Shown here in pieces: positions 34,627-43,682 of a stretch of 64,000 nt of DNA (position 1 is the first letter of the stretch; each line of letters begins with the position of its first letter). This DNA comes from DASRDB01 sp035652815 (GTDB taxonomy: Bacteria; Chloroflexota; Ktedonobacteria; Ktedonobacterales; Ktedonobacteraceae). Where the stretch lies: contig DASRDB010000009.1 of NCBI GenBank assembly GCA_035652815.1, positions 1 to 64,000 on the forward strand, given 5' to 3'. The notes below the pieces were generated by a model. That model saw only the letters and a list, made by a program, of their open reading frames with translations. It had not been told where the DNA came from and ran no database searches. The position numbers were made by a program, and so were the translations under genes.

Positions 34627-35946
34627 TCAATTCGAGATCGCGGGTTTGCGGTAGAGCCAGCCAACGGCTGCGACCGTCATCGTGAGGCCAGCGCCGATGA
34701 GCAGGGCGATGGAAGGCCCGAAGAGGTTGGCCAGCCAGCCGGTCAGGAGATAGCCCGGCGGAATGCTGCCATCGAAGAAAAGGATGACTACGCTCATGAC
34801 GCGGCCTTGCAGACGGTCCGGTGTAACGGTCTGGATTAGAATAATGGACTGCTCGGCAAAGGTGGTCTCTATAAAGGCAGTGATGGCGATGAGCGCCAGC
34901 GAGAGAAGATAAATATGCGAAACGGCAAAGGCTACCTCTAACAGGCCAAAAATCAGCGCGGCAATGAGGATGGCATGAATGGTAGGTTGGCGGTTGCTCC
35001 AGGCCAGCCAGAGGGCGGCCAATAGCGCGCCAAAGCCTATCGCAGCAGAGAGGAAGCCAAAGCCCGTCGCTCCAACTTGCAATACCTGCGTAGCGAAGAG
35101 GGGAAGCAAGACGCTGAAATTCGCTCCGAAAAGCAGCACCAGGCCAACTACCAGAATTATCAACAATACCGCGCGCGTTTTCAAGACATAGCTCACGCCT
35201 TCATGCAGGCTTTGCCAGGTACTCTGTCGCTCTCCTGAATCAGGCTGCTTCTGCGGCTGATTATGTAACTCGGAAGTCCTGATAAGCGCAAGGGCTACAA
35301 TTACGGCGGGAAAGCTGAGTGCGTTGAGTAAAAAGAGCATGCTGATCCCACTGGCGGCAATAATTATGCCCCCGAGGCTTGGACCGACAATGCGCGTCAG
35401 GGTAGTGAGTGAGGAGTTCAAGGCAACGGCATTGGGTAAGTCCTCGCGTCCGACCATTTCGACGACAAAAGCCCGGCGCACCGGCCTATCAAGGCAATAC
35501 GTGAAGCCGAGCAATATCGACAGGACGTAGATATGCCAGAGCTGTACTGTGCTGGTCGCGATTAATGCCCAAAGAACAAAGGCCTGGATCATGGCCGCCA
35601 CCTGCGTAAAGAGCGCGACCAGCCGTTTAGGCCAGCGATCAGCAAAGACGCCGCCGAGGACAGAGAAAAGAAGTACAGGCAGAAATTGCAGCGCGCCAAC
35701 CAGACCTAACTGCCATCCGCTATGCGTCAATTGCAGCACCAGCCAGGACTGACCAATGATTTGCATGTAGGTTCCGGTCAGCGAGACCATCTGCCCAAAC
35801 CAGTACAGGCGAAAATTGCGATGCCGCAACGAGGTAAACGCGCGCAACAAGCTTTTGCCAGGAGCAGGCATAATCGCGGGCGCTTCTGGGACGGGGTCGT
35901 TCACAGGGATTTGCTGCTCTTCTGAACGTGAAGCATCTCTTTTCAT
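34627..35946 (-). CDS. MFS transporter, MFS_3/EntS-like exporter type
   Basis: A 439-residue, 12-helix transporter. Residues 1-30 are a cytoplasmic lead. LRHRNFRLYWFGQMVSLTGTYMQIIGQSWLV (about 40-70) is the opening of the MFS_3 family, and DRWPKRLVALFTQ (about 100-112) is the loop 2-3 signature. SLGGIIIAASGISMLFLLNA and VMSVVILFFDGSIPPGYLLTGWLA occur later. Members export siderophores, macrolides or other small molecules; the substrate here is unknown. It is monocistronic. Confidence 0.9.
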   Translation of the reverse strand: MKRDASRSEEQQIPVNDPVPEAPAIMPAPGKSLLRAFTSLRHRNFRLYWFGQMVSLTGTYMQIIGQSWLVLQLTHSGWQLGLVGALQFLPVLLFSVLGGVFADRWPKRLVALFTQVAAMIQAFVLWALIATSTVQLWHIYVLSILLGFTYCLDRPVRRAFVVEMVGREDLPNAVALNSSLTTLTRIVGPSLGGIIIAASGISMLFLLNALSFPAVIVALALIRTSELHNQPQKQPDSGERQSTWQSLHEGVSYVLKTRAVLLIILVVGLVLLFGANFSVLLPLFATQVLQVGATGFGFLSAAIGFGALLAALWLAWSNRQPTIHAILIAALIFGLLEVAFAVSHIYLLSLALIAITAFIETTFAEQSIILIQTVTPDRLQGRVMSVVILFFDGSIPPGYLLTGWLANLFGPSIALLIGAGLTMTVAAVGWLYRKPAISN

Positions 35947-36094
35947 AATCGGGGTTCACTCTCATACGAGCGAGGAAACGATGGTATTCCTCTTACGAAT
36001 AAACAGACGAGGCAGCTTTTCCTTACCTCGTCTCATTAAATGGATAAGAGTAGTATATAATAGTCGGGGCAAGAAAACATCGTCCAAAAGAACG
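35947..36094. other. Upstream region of the MFS exporter
   Basis: Short AT-rich sequence containing ATATAATAG-type elements. I see no gene and no clear -35/-10 pair for the minus strand. Confidence 0.35.
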
Positions 36095-36124
36095 TTGTCG
36101 GATGCTTGACAGATATGCTACAAT
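36095..36124 (+). promoter_or_regulatory. Orphan plus-strand promoter
   Basis: TTGTCG (36095-36100), 18-base spacer, TACAAT (36119-36124) preceded by TGC, an extended -10. No plus-strand protein gene follows within 4 kb. Confidence 0.45.
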
Positions 36125-36130
36125 TAAAAT

Positions 36131-36270
36131 GACAAAAATAGTGTTCTGAGAAGGGTTGCTGCGAACTATTTTTCACTATTTGTAAATTCCTCTTTGCCAG
36201 GAATAAGCGCTAACATTTTCCCCAAAGGAGAGACTCAGCCTATCTTTATAGCAGGCCTTGTCTCTCCTGT
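36131..36270 (+). ncRNA. Candidate small RNA after the orphan promoter
   Basis: Downstream of the orphan promoter, AAATAGTG (36136-36143) pairs with CACTATTT (36174-36181), with GTTC / GAAC inside. A second stem, GGAGAGAC (36227-36234) / GTCTCTCC (36260-36267) with an inner GCC / GGC pair, is followed by a T/C-rich stretch. This gives two hairpins and a possible end. No known RNA family is recognised. Alternatively the second stem is the terminator of the minus-strand HEAT gene. Confidence 0.3.
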
Positions 36271-36405
36271 CTCTTTCCTGAGGCTTCTTTCCCTAAAAAA
36301 CTTCCCCCTATCAGTCCTCGCAGGTGCCTTCTGACCTCCCTACCAGATGGTTGCTTAGCTTTCGCCGGGGCTTTCTTCCTCTTCCTCAGCAATTACGGTT
36401 ATCGT

Positions 36406-37470
36406 CTAAGATTCGATTAACCCCTCAGCTTCCATCTGTTCCAGAGTCTTCTGTGCTGCAGCCGCCGTCCCTACGCGAAAGCCGGAACTGCGCATGCGGT
36501 CTACCACCGGTTGGAGATAAGGCTTGACCTCGGGATGCCGCTGGATGCGGGTCTGCAACACGTAGGAGGCGGTCTCAGCCAGCCAGGGCGTCATTGGCGA
36601 AGTCATCAACAACTCAAGCACCGGCTTCACGCTGAGCTTGCCAAATTGCACCAGCCCTTTGGCACCTATCCAGGCAACCGAATGATCGGGGTCGCGCAGA
36701 GCTTCGACCAGCACAGGTAAGGCACGCCGGTCATGAATTTCACTGAGCGAACGCAGGCACTGCCAGCGTATCCAGGCTGATTTGCTCTTACTCTCTTCGA
36801 TCAATGCCGGTACCGCCATATTTCCAAGCTTGACTAGCGAGGCAAAGATCTGGCTACCCATTTGTTCGTCCGCGCCTCGCAGCGCCTTAAGTAATGCTGG
36901 TACTGCCGCCGGGTCGCCCACCCGCCCAAGCGCCTTCGCAGCCTGCAAGCGCACGCCCGGAACAGGGTCATTCAACCCCTCGATGAGCAGAGGAGTCGCG
37001 GAAGGACTGCCAATGATGCCCAGGATATGGAGCGTGGTTTCACGCATAGCCGGGCGTTTATCGTGAACATTGGCAAGCAGCACGCGCTCCGCTCTCCCAT
37101 AATCCATGCCCGCACCCGGCAGAAAGAGCGTGCGCAGGCGCGTGCGAGCATGTGCGGTGCGCAACGGTACTGGTACCACAAACGGCTTACCCGCCCAGGT
37201 GCCAAGCGCGATAAACTCCAGCAGATTCTGCGCCAGCCGGTCATCATCAAGCGAAGAAATGGCTTCCAGAGCGCGGGGATCATTCGCCATCACCCAGTGC
37301 AGCAAACGCCACGCCGCGCCACGCCGCCCGGCAGCAGCGTCCTTCGCCAGTACGCGCGGTGGCGTTTCACCAACAGGCGGCGCAACATCATTAACCGCTT
37401 GCTCAGGAGATAAAGCATCATAGGGAGGGGGCATAGTGTTTTTTGACGAAGCATCAGAAGTTGTCATCAT
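36406..37470 (-). CDS. HEAT-repeat protein
   Basis: A 354-residue soluble protein. After an acidic, Pro-rich N terminus (1-50), residues 55-330 carry HEAT/PBS-lyase-type helical repeats. The clearest are RETTLHILGIIGSPSATPLLIEGLNDP, VRLQAAKALGRVGDPAAVPALLKAL and RWQCLRSLSEIHDRRALPVLVEALRDP. Such repeats form an alpha-solenoid for protein binding; some members assist bilin lyases or phosphorylated partners. No catalytic residues are seen. A single gene, with the possible hairpin at 36227-36267 downstream. Confidence 0.88.
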   Translation of the reverse strand: MMTTSDASSKNTMPPPYDALSPEQAVNDVAPPVGETPPRVLAKDAAAGRRGAAWRLLHWVMANDPRALEAISSLDDDRLAQNLLEFIALGTWAGKPFVVPVPLRTAHARTRLRTLFLPGAGMDYGRAERVLLANVHDKRPAMRETTLHILGIIGSPSATPLLIEGLNDPVPGVRLQAAKALGRVGDPAAVPALLKALRGADEQMGSQIFASLVKLGNMAVPALIEESKSKSAWIRWQCLRSLSEIHDRRALPVLVEALRDPDHSVAWIGAKGLVQFGKLSVKPVLELLMTSPMTPWLAETASYVLQTRIQRHPEVKPYLQPVVDRMRSSGFRVGTAAAAQKTLEQMEAEGLIES

Positions 37471-37638
37471 TCCTGCTCCTCTTTTAGGGGGTCAGAGGTT
37501 GTCTCTCAGAGGCGAGGCAACCAGTGGCCGTTGATGTTTTTTAACAGAAAACAGCATACGGACACGTCATACAGAGCATGGCGTGATGGATAGGTATATG
37601 TCATAGTATATCACTATGTTTGACAGGTGACCAGCACG

Positions 37639-37705
37639 AAGCTAGCACGAATAAGCGCAGAATTGTTGGTCGCACCAACAATTCTGCGCTTATTCGTGCT
37701 AGCTT
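37639..37705. repeat. Perfect 32-bp palindrome with 3-base loop
   Basis: AAGCTAGCACGAATAAGCGC at 37639 begins a 32-base arm whose exact inverse ends at 37705; the loop is CGC. It lies 17 bases past the stop of the molybdopterin-subunit gene, with no T-run on that strand. Such a long perfect palindrome with no decay suggests recent origin or selection. Confidence 0.9.
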
Positions 37706-37721
37706 GAAAGTTAAAAAGCGC

Positions 37722-40046
37722 CTACTTATGCAGCGCCATAAACAAGCGTTCTGCCGTAATCGGCAACTGCGTTACCCGCACGCCAACCGCGTCATAGACC
37801 GCATTTGCAATGGCAGCGCCGACCGGCACAACTGGCGGCTCACCTACGCCTTTCGCGCCAAATGGGCCGAGCGGAGATGGAACCTTGACCAGAAGCGGAG
37901 TGATGTTGGGCACGTCTTCGCTGTGCGGAAGGGCGTAGTCCATGAGATTAGCGGTCAGCAACTGGCCGTTTTCATCATAGGCATAGCCCTCGAAGAGCGC
38001 CCAGCCCATGCCCTGAGTGACGCCTCCGTAAATCTGGCCCTCCACTTCGGCAGGGTTGATAGCAAAGCCAACATCCTGCGCCGCGAGGTAGTCGAGGACG
38101 CGCACCTGGCCCGTCTCCGGGTCAACAGCTACACGAGCCACATGTACCGCGTACAAAGGCGAACTGACGCGGTTCGCGGAACGCCCGCGCCCATAAATCG
38201 GCTCGTACTTTCCGGCAAAACGCATCGTCTCGCCCGCGATCTGCTTCAGAGTGACGCTCTTGCCCGGCGCGCCGCGCACAACGACCTTATCGCCCTCAAT
38301 ATTCAGGTCATCCGGCGAGGCCTCCAGCATATCCGAGGCAATCGCTAAAATCTGGTTGCGCGCATCCTGGGCCGCCGCCAGCACTGCCGCTCCCATCGTA
38401 TAGGTGGTCTTGCTGCCACCTGTACCCCCACTGTATGGCATAGTATCCGTATTGTCATGCACTGTGTTGACGCTGTCGGCTGGCATACCAAGCACCTGCG
38501 CGGCAATCAGCGCCATAGAAGTATCAGAGCCGGTCAGATCAACGGTCCCCACAATCACGCTGATCGAGCCATCGCTCTCCAATCGGCAGGCGGCGGCGGC
38601 AGGTTCTGTGCCACCGGGCCAGTGTCCAGCAGCCACTCCAGTACCAACCTTCCAGCCTTTCAAGCTCTCAGGCGGCGTTTTCATCTCCTCGCGCTTTGCC
38701 CACAGGGGATGATTCTTGACCGCTTCCAGGCAATCGAGCAGGCCAATACGCGGCCACTGACGATGATCAATGGTTGGATCACCCTCCTTGAGGCCGTTTT
38801 TCAGGCGAAACTCGACCGGGTCCATCCGCAATTCCCGGCACAAAGCGTCAATGGTGGACTCGAGCGCAAAAGTCGCCTGGGGTGCGCCGGGAGCGCGATA
38901 GGCCCCAACTCCCACTTTATTGGTCATGACCTCATAGCAACGGAAATCGAAGTTCGGGCAACGATAGCTGCTACCCATAATCAGGCCGCCCAGGAAGACT
39001 GCCGAGCCACCATAGGCCCCTGTATCAAAAATGACTCTGGCCTGCATTGCGACCAGCGTTCCATCACGCTTCGCGCCAAATTTCACCGAGATGATCGACT
39101 GGGGAGCCGGATTGCCTGCCAGCAAATCTTCCGAGCGCGTCATCACCAGCCGTACAGGCCGACGAGCGGTATGAGCGGCGGCGGCAGCCAGTGGCTCTAT
39201 CAGGCCGAATTTCCCGCCGAAAGCGCCGCCAATAGGCACCGACTCAACACGCACCTGCCGCTCGGGAAGATTCAGCGCGTTGGAAACATCGGAACGCACC
39301 GCGAACATGCCCTGTGAACTGGGCCAGACCGTGATATGCGTGCGCGATGGCCCGGGAAGGACGGTGATCGATTGTGGCTCAATATAGCTTTGATGCACGA
39401 CGCTGGTTCTATACGTCCGCTCGACAACCACCTCGGCCTCGCGCCATCCCTCCTCCATATTGCCACCATGCAGGTGCGCCTTATCGCTCACATTCTCAGA
39501 TAGCTGCTCCTGGTCTTCCTCCGCCACCTGGTCTTCGGAGACAGCCGCGTGCGCTCCACCTCCGGCAATCTCTGAAGAGGTCTCCTTGACATATACGCGC
39601 GTAAGCGGAGAACCCGGCTGCATGGCCGCCTCTGGATCAAGCACGACCGGCAATTCTTCGTAATCGACATCGACCAGCGCCGCTCCATCCTCTGCCGCCG
39701 CCTCGCTCTCGGCCAGCACAATCGCCACCGGATGACCGCACCATAACACCTCCTGGCTGGCCAGCGGAGACTTCGAGCGGGCGCTGCCATCATAATTCGC
39801 CATGCCAAGCGTATCGCTGGTATACACCGCTTTCACGCCAGGAACCTTCAACGCTTCAGAGATATCAATATTGTTGATCTTCGCGTGCGCATAGGGACTC
39901 AGCACCAGCCGGGCATGCAGCAACCCCTCCAACGAGAGATCGCCCGCGAAGCGTGTGCGCCCCAGCACTTTATCTAAGCCGTCCTGCCGACGTGTAGACT
40001 GCCCAACGGTCGTGTAATCTGTCGCCTTGTCTGCCATCTGTGTCAT
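37722..40046 (-). CDS. Xanthine dehydrogenase family molybdopterin-binding subunit
   Basis: A 774-residue large subunit of the xanthine oxidase/aldehyde oxidase/CO dehydrogenase superfamily. The N-terminal ald_Xan_dh domain runs about 15-140 (RRQDGLDKVLGRTRFAGDL). The Mo-binding part has GGAFGGKFG (about 255), GAYRAPGAPQ (about 385), GTVDLTGSD and, near the end, GAKGVGEPP, whose Glu is the catalytic base. It hydroxylates purines, aldehydes or related substrates. The usual FAD and 2Fe-2S subunits are not next to it. ATG 40046 follows GGAG; TTG 40049 is an alternative. It is 18 bases downstream of a YgiT-type gene. Confidence 0.93.
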   Translation of the reverse strand: MTQMADKATDYTTVGQSTRRQDGLDKVLGRTRFAGDLSLEGLLHARLVLSPYAHAKINNIDISEALKVPGVKAVYTSDTLGMANYDGSARSKSPLASQEVLWCGHPVAIVLAESEAAAEDGAALVDVDYEELPVVLDPEAAMQPGSPLTRVYVKETSSEIAGGGAHAAVSEDQVAEEDQEQLSENVSDKAHLHGGNMEEGWREAEVVVERTYRTSVVHQSYIEPQSITVLPGPSRTHITVWPSSQGMFAVRSDVSNALNLPERQVRVESVPIGGAFGGKFGLIEPLAAAAAHTARRPVRLVMTRSEDLLAGNPAPQSIISVKFGAKRDGTLVAMQARVIFDTGAYGGSAVFLGGLIMGSSYRCPNFDFRCYEVMTNKVGVGAYRAPGAPQATFALESTIDALCRELRMDPVEFRLKNGLKEGDPTIDHRQWPRIGLLDCLEAVKNHPLWAKREEMKTPPESLKGWKVGTGVAAGHWPGGTEPAAAACRLESDGSISVIVGTVDLTGSDTSMALIAAQVLGMPADSVNTVHDNTDTMPYSGGTGGSKTTYTMGAAVLAAAQDARNQILAIASDMLEASPDDLNIEGDKVVVRGAPGKSVTLKQIAGETMRFAGKYEPIYGRGRSANRVSSPLYAVHVARVAVDPETGQVRVLDYLAAQDVGFAINPAEVEGQIYGGVTQGMGWALFEGYAYDENGQLLTANLMDYALPHSEDVPNITPLLVKVPSPLGPFGAKGVGEPPVVPVGAAIANAVYDAVGVRVTQLPITAERLFMALHK

Positions 40047-40064
40047 CAACTGAACTCCAAAAAC

Positions 40065-40292
40065 TTACGCTGCTATAAATTTACGAATGTCGACCTGAAC
40101 TCCGGTCCGAGCCGCTTGCTCTACAATGCTGAGAAGCTGGCTTGTCACCTCTTCGTCTACATATTCTTCTCCACAATTCGAGCAAACTTGCGCCGGTACG
40201 CCTTTTACCACAAGCGTCATCTCATCCTGTTCGAGAGTCAAAGTGACCATCCCAGGCTCGGTTTCTCCATGCTTGCAAATGATACATTTCAT
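40065..40292 (-). CDS. YgiT-type zinc-finger protein (MqsA N-terminal-like)
   Basis: A 75-residue protein with CxxC pairs CIIC (residues 3-6) and CSNC (37-40), the zinc site of the YgiT/MqsA N-terminal family. The core QDEMTLVVKGVPAQVCSNCGEEYVDEEVT is typical. The family is usually found with a small DUF4258 toxin, but only 160 bases separate it from the next gene and no toxin is present. There is no C-terminal helix-turn-helix. GAGAAG precedes the ATG. It is in one direction with the Mo-enzyme gene, probably co-transcribed, so it may be a domesticated remnant or a regulator. Confidence 0.85.
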   Translation of the reverse strand: MKCIICKHGETEPGMVTLTLEQDEMTLVVKGVPAQVCSNCGEEYVDEEVTSQLLSIVEQAARTGVQVDIRKFIAA

Positions 40293-40454
40293 TATTTTCT
40301 TCTCGTGAAAAAAGGCATACCTTATCCTCTGAAAGAGTTCTCCTGAAAGTGTAGCACAAATCTGGCCTTGTCGTCACAAGCAAGTATGCGACTATGAGAA
40401 CAGCTATATGATAGTATATGGCATACAGTCGAATACAATTCCAGGAGCAAAACT

Positions 40455-41747
40455 ATGCCCGAAATAGATGCAGATCATGTCTTTGGCTTCGATACGCTGG
40501 CCGTTCACGCGGGACAGCGACCCGACCCGACAACGGGAGCGCGAGCTGTACCGATTTATCAGACCACCTCGTTCGTGTTTGATGATACCGATCACGCTGC
40601 GCATCTCTTCGCTTTACAGAGGTTCGGCAATATTTATACACGCATCATGAATCCTACCACCGCCGCTTTCGAGGAGCGTATCGCGGCACTGGAAGGCGGT
40701 ACAGGCGCGCTCGCCACCGCTTCCGGCATGGCAGCGCAGATGGTAACAATGATGACCCTGCTGCGTCCCGGCGATGAAATCGTCTCCTCCAGCAGCCTCT
40801 ACGGCGGCACGCATACCCAGTTCGATATTACCTTGCGCACCTGGGGCGTCAATACCATCTTTGTCGATAGCACCGACCCTGAGAACTACCGCCGCGCATT
40901 GACGCCTCGCACACGCGCATTTTACGGCGAAACAATCGGCAACCCACGCGGAGACGTGCTGGATATTCGCGCCATTGCCGACATCGCTCACGAAGCTGGC
41001 ATTCCCCTCATCGTTGATAATACCTTTGCCACGCCCTACCTCTGCCGCCCATTTGAGTATGGAGCAGACATCGTCGTACATTCGGCAACTAAATTTATCG
41101 GGGGTCATGGCACTTCGATTGCGGGCGTCCTCATCGAATCCGGCAAATTCCCCTGGGACAACGGCAACTTTCCGCATATTGTAGACCCCTCGCCCGGCTA
41201 TCATGGCGTCCGTTTCTATGAAACCTTCGGTGATTTCGCCTTCGTCATGAAAGCGCGTTGCGAGACCCTGCGCGATACTGGCCCGTCTATCAGTCCTTTC
41301 AACTCGTTCCTGCTGCTTCAAGGGTTGGAAACGCTCTCCCTGCGTATGAGATGTCATTGTGATAATGCCCTACAGGTGGCTCAATTCCTTGCTGAGCATC
41401 CCGCCGTCAGTTGGGTGCGCTATCCTGGCCTGCCCGATGATCCCTCATACCCCCTTGCGCAACGTTATCTACCAAAGGGAGCTGGTTCCATCTTCACCTT
41501 CGGTGTCAAAGGCGGCTATGAGGCTGGAAAAAGGGTCATTAACAACGTGCGCATGCTCTCGCACCTGGCAAATGTGGGCGATGCGCGCAGCCTGATTATT
41601 CATCCCGCCAGCACCACACACCAGCAACTCTCCGAAGAAGACCTGCTGGCAGGCGGGGTCACCCCCGATATGATCCGCCTTTCGGTGGGCATAGAGGATG
41701 TTGAGGATATTATCTGGGACCTGAATCAGGCACTTTCTCGCTCATAA
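40455..41747 (+). CDS. metY: O-acetylhomoserine sulfhydrylase (PLP-dependent)
   Basis: A 430-residue Cys/Met metabolism PLP enzyme. It makes homocysteine (or methionine) from O-acetylhomoserine and sulfide (or methanethiol). Seen: YQTTSFVF (35-42), YTRIMNPT (61-68), GMAAQ (91-95), DNTFATPY (188-195) and the Schiff-base Lys213 in SATKFIGGHG. The insertion around PSPGYHGVRFYETFGD (about 240-255) is typical of OAH sulfhydrylases rather than cystathionine gamma-synthase. AGGAG lies 7 bases upstream of ATG. It is a single gene divergent from the YgiT gene. Confidence 0.95.
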   Translation: MPEIDADHVFGFDTLAVHAGQRPDPTTGARAVPIYQTTSFVFDDTDHAAHLFALQRFGNIYTRIMNPTTAAFEERIAALEGGTGALATASGMAAQMVTMMTLLRPGDEIVSSSSLYGGTHTQFDITLRTWGVNTIFVDSTDPENYRRALTPRTRAFYGETIGNPRGDVLDIRAIADIAHEAGIPLIVDNTFATPYLCRPFEYGADIVVHSATKFIGGHGTSIAGVLIESGKFPWDNGNFPHIVDPSPGYHGVRFYETFGDFAFVMKARCETLRDTGPSISPFNSFLLLQGLETLSLRMRCHCDNALQVAQFLAEHPAVSWVRYPGLPDDPSYPLAQRYLPKGAGSIFTFGVKGGYEAGKRVINNVRMLSHLANVGDARSLIIHPASTTHQQLSEEDLLAGGVTPDMIRLSVGIEDVEDIIWDLNQALSRS

Positions 41748-41892
41748 TTGCCGCCAAATGGGCTAATTGCTCACCTGAAGCTTCATCATCGTTACATTTA
41801 AATGCTTGCTTCGTCGTACAAGACAGAAGCACGGGTGTGTTCCTCCTTTACACAGACTATTTCAAATCAAACCATTGTGGGGCATGGTATAG

Positions 41893-42888
41893 ATGAGATT
41901 CTTTAAGATGAAGCTGCTCAAAAGCTTCCTGCTCTTGCTGCTGACGCTCGTAATCGGCAGCGTCTACCTTATGGCACAGGCTTACTTCTCGCGTAGCAAT
42001 AATCAGGAAGTTGCTCAACTCGGCACGCAAAGTGTGCTGGTGCCCACTTCAACTCCCTATGATAACCCTGCCATCGACGCACACGGACTGACTCCTACCA
42101 CTGGCAATACTCGCACTCCTACCGGCAAACCAACCGGGCAGCCAACTCGCACTTCTACGCCTCCGCAAGGCACTCCACCCCCCAACTGGAACAGCACGAC
42201 TACACTGCCTCCTGGCAGCACCCTGCCCAGTGAAAGCGCCTGCGCCTCACTCATTACTCGTTCCTCGTTCGAGCCGCGCCCCGATAACAACACCGCGAAT
42301 CACAGCGTACCCACCGCCGCGCAGATCGCCAATATCTCGCCCTGGGGACCACTCATCGGCATGGATGCGAAATCTGATAGCATTCGCAAGCAGATCACGG
42401 GCAACTTCACCGGCACAACCGACGAAATCCTGCAATGGGTCGCCTGCAAATGGGGCATCGATGTCAACATCGTGCGCGCCGAGGCCGTGACCGAATCGCA
42501 CTGGCACCAGAGTACACGCGGCGACTACACCAACGATCAAACCCTCTGCCCGCCGGGAACCTGGGATGGTCAGGGCTGCTATCAAAGCTACGGCATCTTG
42601 CAGGTCAAATATACCTTCTGGAAAAACGCCTGGCCGATGACCCGCGACGATACCGCTTTCAGCGCCGAATTTGTCTACGGCTGGATTCGCAACTGCTATG
42701 AAGGCTGGGCCGATTATCTCTACAATCAAACGCCTTCGCCCGGCTATCCAGGCTATCACGCGGGCGATATCTGGGGCTGCGTAGGCTTCTGGTTCAGCGG
42801 CGGCTGGTATACTCAGGGTGCTATCAGCTATATTCAGACCACCCAGAACTACTACAACCAGAAACCCTGGCTCCAACCCGGCTTTTGA
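41893..42888 (+). CDS. Exported lysozyme/transglycosylase-like protein
   Basis: A 331-residue protein with an N-terminal signal-anchor helix (about residues 9-29, FLLLLLTLVIGSVYLMA). A Thr/Pro-rich linker (50-110) leads to a C-terminal lysozyme-like domain (about 165-330). Key features are ILQWVACKWGIDVNIVRAEAVTESHW, whose Glu in TESHW fits the catalytic acid of goose-type/SLT transglycosylases, and YQSYGILQVKY. Many aromatic residues follow (EGWADYLYNQT, FWFSGGWY). It probably cleaves peptidoglycan outside the membrane. Family call is from motif only. Single gene, followed by a hairpin terminator. Confidence 0.75.
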   Translation: MRFFKMKLLKSFLLLLLTLVIGSVYLMAQAYFSRSNNQEVAQLGTQSVLVPTSTPYDNPAIDAHGLTPTTGNTRTPTGKPTGQPTRTSTPPQGTPPPNWNSTTTLPPGSTLPSESACASLITRSSFEPRPDNNTANHSVPTAAQIANISPWGPLIGMDAKSDSIRKQITGNFTGTTDEILQWVACKWGIDVNIVRAEAVTESHWHQSTRGDYTNDQTLCPPGTWDGQGCYQSYGILQVKYTFWKNAWPMTRDDTAFSAEFVYGWIRNCYEGWADYLYNQTPSPGYPGYHAGDIWGCVGFWFSGGWYTQGAISYIQTTQNYYNQKPWLQPGF

Positions 42889-42930
42889 TCTCGCGCCAAT
42901 CATGGGGTATGATAAAAGGACAAATAGCAG

Positions 42931-42964
42931 AGAGGGTATCAGTCTCAGTTTGCTGATACCCTCT
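42931..42964 (+). terminator. Terminator of the lysozyme-like gene
   Basis: AGAGGGTATCAG / CTGATACCCTCT 12-bp stem with a 10-base loop, 42 bases after the stop. The following sequence is ACTATC, without a T-run. Confidence 0.55.
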
Positions 42965-43038
42965 ACTATCAGTTCTTGTACCGGTTCTTACCTTTGGATA
43001 GTAAACTTTGATAAATAAAGAGGGGCCTATCCAGGCAT

Positions 43039-43123
43039 GTCATCCTGAGCGCCGCGAAGGATCTCCGGGAGTGGCACACGAATCGTCGGGAGAACGCAGA
43101 TCCTTCGCGGCGCTCAGGATGAC
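43039..43123. repeat. Family B inverted repeat, GCCGCG variant
   Basis: GTCATCCTGAGCGCCGCGAAGG and its inverse. Both arms carry the same change (CGCCGCG for CGCAGCG), so the pairing is kept by compensation. Confidence 0.88.
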
Positions 43124-43181
43124 AGGGGTCAGTATCCCCTTGTATTTTGTCAAAGTTCATTATCCCAAGAGATATGGCTAT

Positions 43182-43682
43182 ATGAAAAACATAACTCCTG
43201 ACATGTACGACCGTCTGCGTCTCTTGCAGCAGTACAAGCACGTTGCCGTAGTCGGCGTCTCGGCTGATCAGTACAGGCCCAGCCACTTCGTCGCGATTTA
43301 TTTGCTGGCAGAGGGCTACGACGTAATAATGGTGAACCCGCGTTACGCCGACCAAAGACTGCTCGGCAGGCGCGTCTATGCCTCGTTAACAGAAGCCAGA
43401 AAGGCCGGAGAGCAGATCGAAATTGTCGATGTCTTTCGCCGCGCTGAGGATGTGCCGCCCATCGCAGAAGAGGCCATCGCCATCGGCGCGAAAGTTCTCT
43501 GGCTACAACTCGGTATTCGCAACGATGAGGTCGGCAAAAAGGCACGCGAGGCAGGGCTGATTTTCGTGCAAAACCGTTGCATCAAAATGGAACACGCCCG
43601 TTTCTTTGGCGGCCTGCATACCGTTGGCCTGAATACGGGCGTGGTGTTGTCGAAAAAACTGCCTTCGCCTGAGAGCGTTTAG
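43182..43682 (+). CDS. CoA-binding (YccU-like) protein
   Basis: A 166-residue Rossmann-fold protein of the CoA_binding_2 family. HVAVVGVSADQYRPSHFVAIYLLAEGYDVIMVNPRY (about 20-55) is the nucleotide-binding start. IEIVDVFRRAEDVPPIAEEAIAIGAKVLWLQLGI and FVQNRCIKMEH (about 135-145) are family marks. It binds CoA or acyl-CoA; the cellular role is not settled. ATG 43182 is used because the upstream part of the frame only translates a family B repeat. It overlaps the convergent LLM gene by 4 bases. Confidence 0.88.
   Translation: MKNITPDMYDRLRLLQQYKHVAVVGVSADQYRPSHFVAIYLLAEGYDVIMVNPRYADQRLLGRRVYASLTEARKAGEQIEIVDVFRRAEDVPPIAEEAIAIGAKVLWLQLGIRNDEVGKKAREAGLIFVQNRCIKMEHARFFGGLHTVGLNTGVVLSKKLPSPESV

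Noticed and set aside
37620..38348. 242-codon plus-strand frame
   Set aside because: Antisense to the C terminus of the molybdopterin subunit and starts within the 32-bp palindrome region; no domain match.
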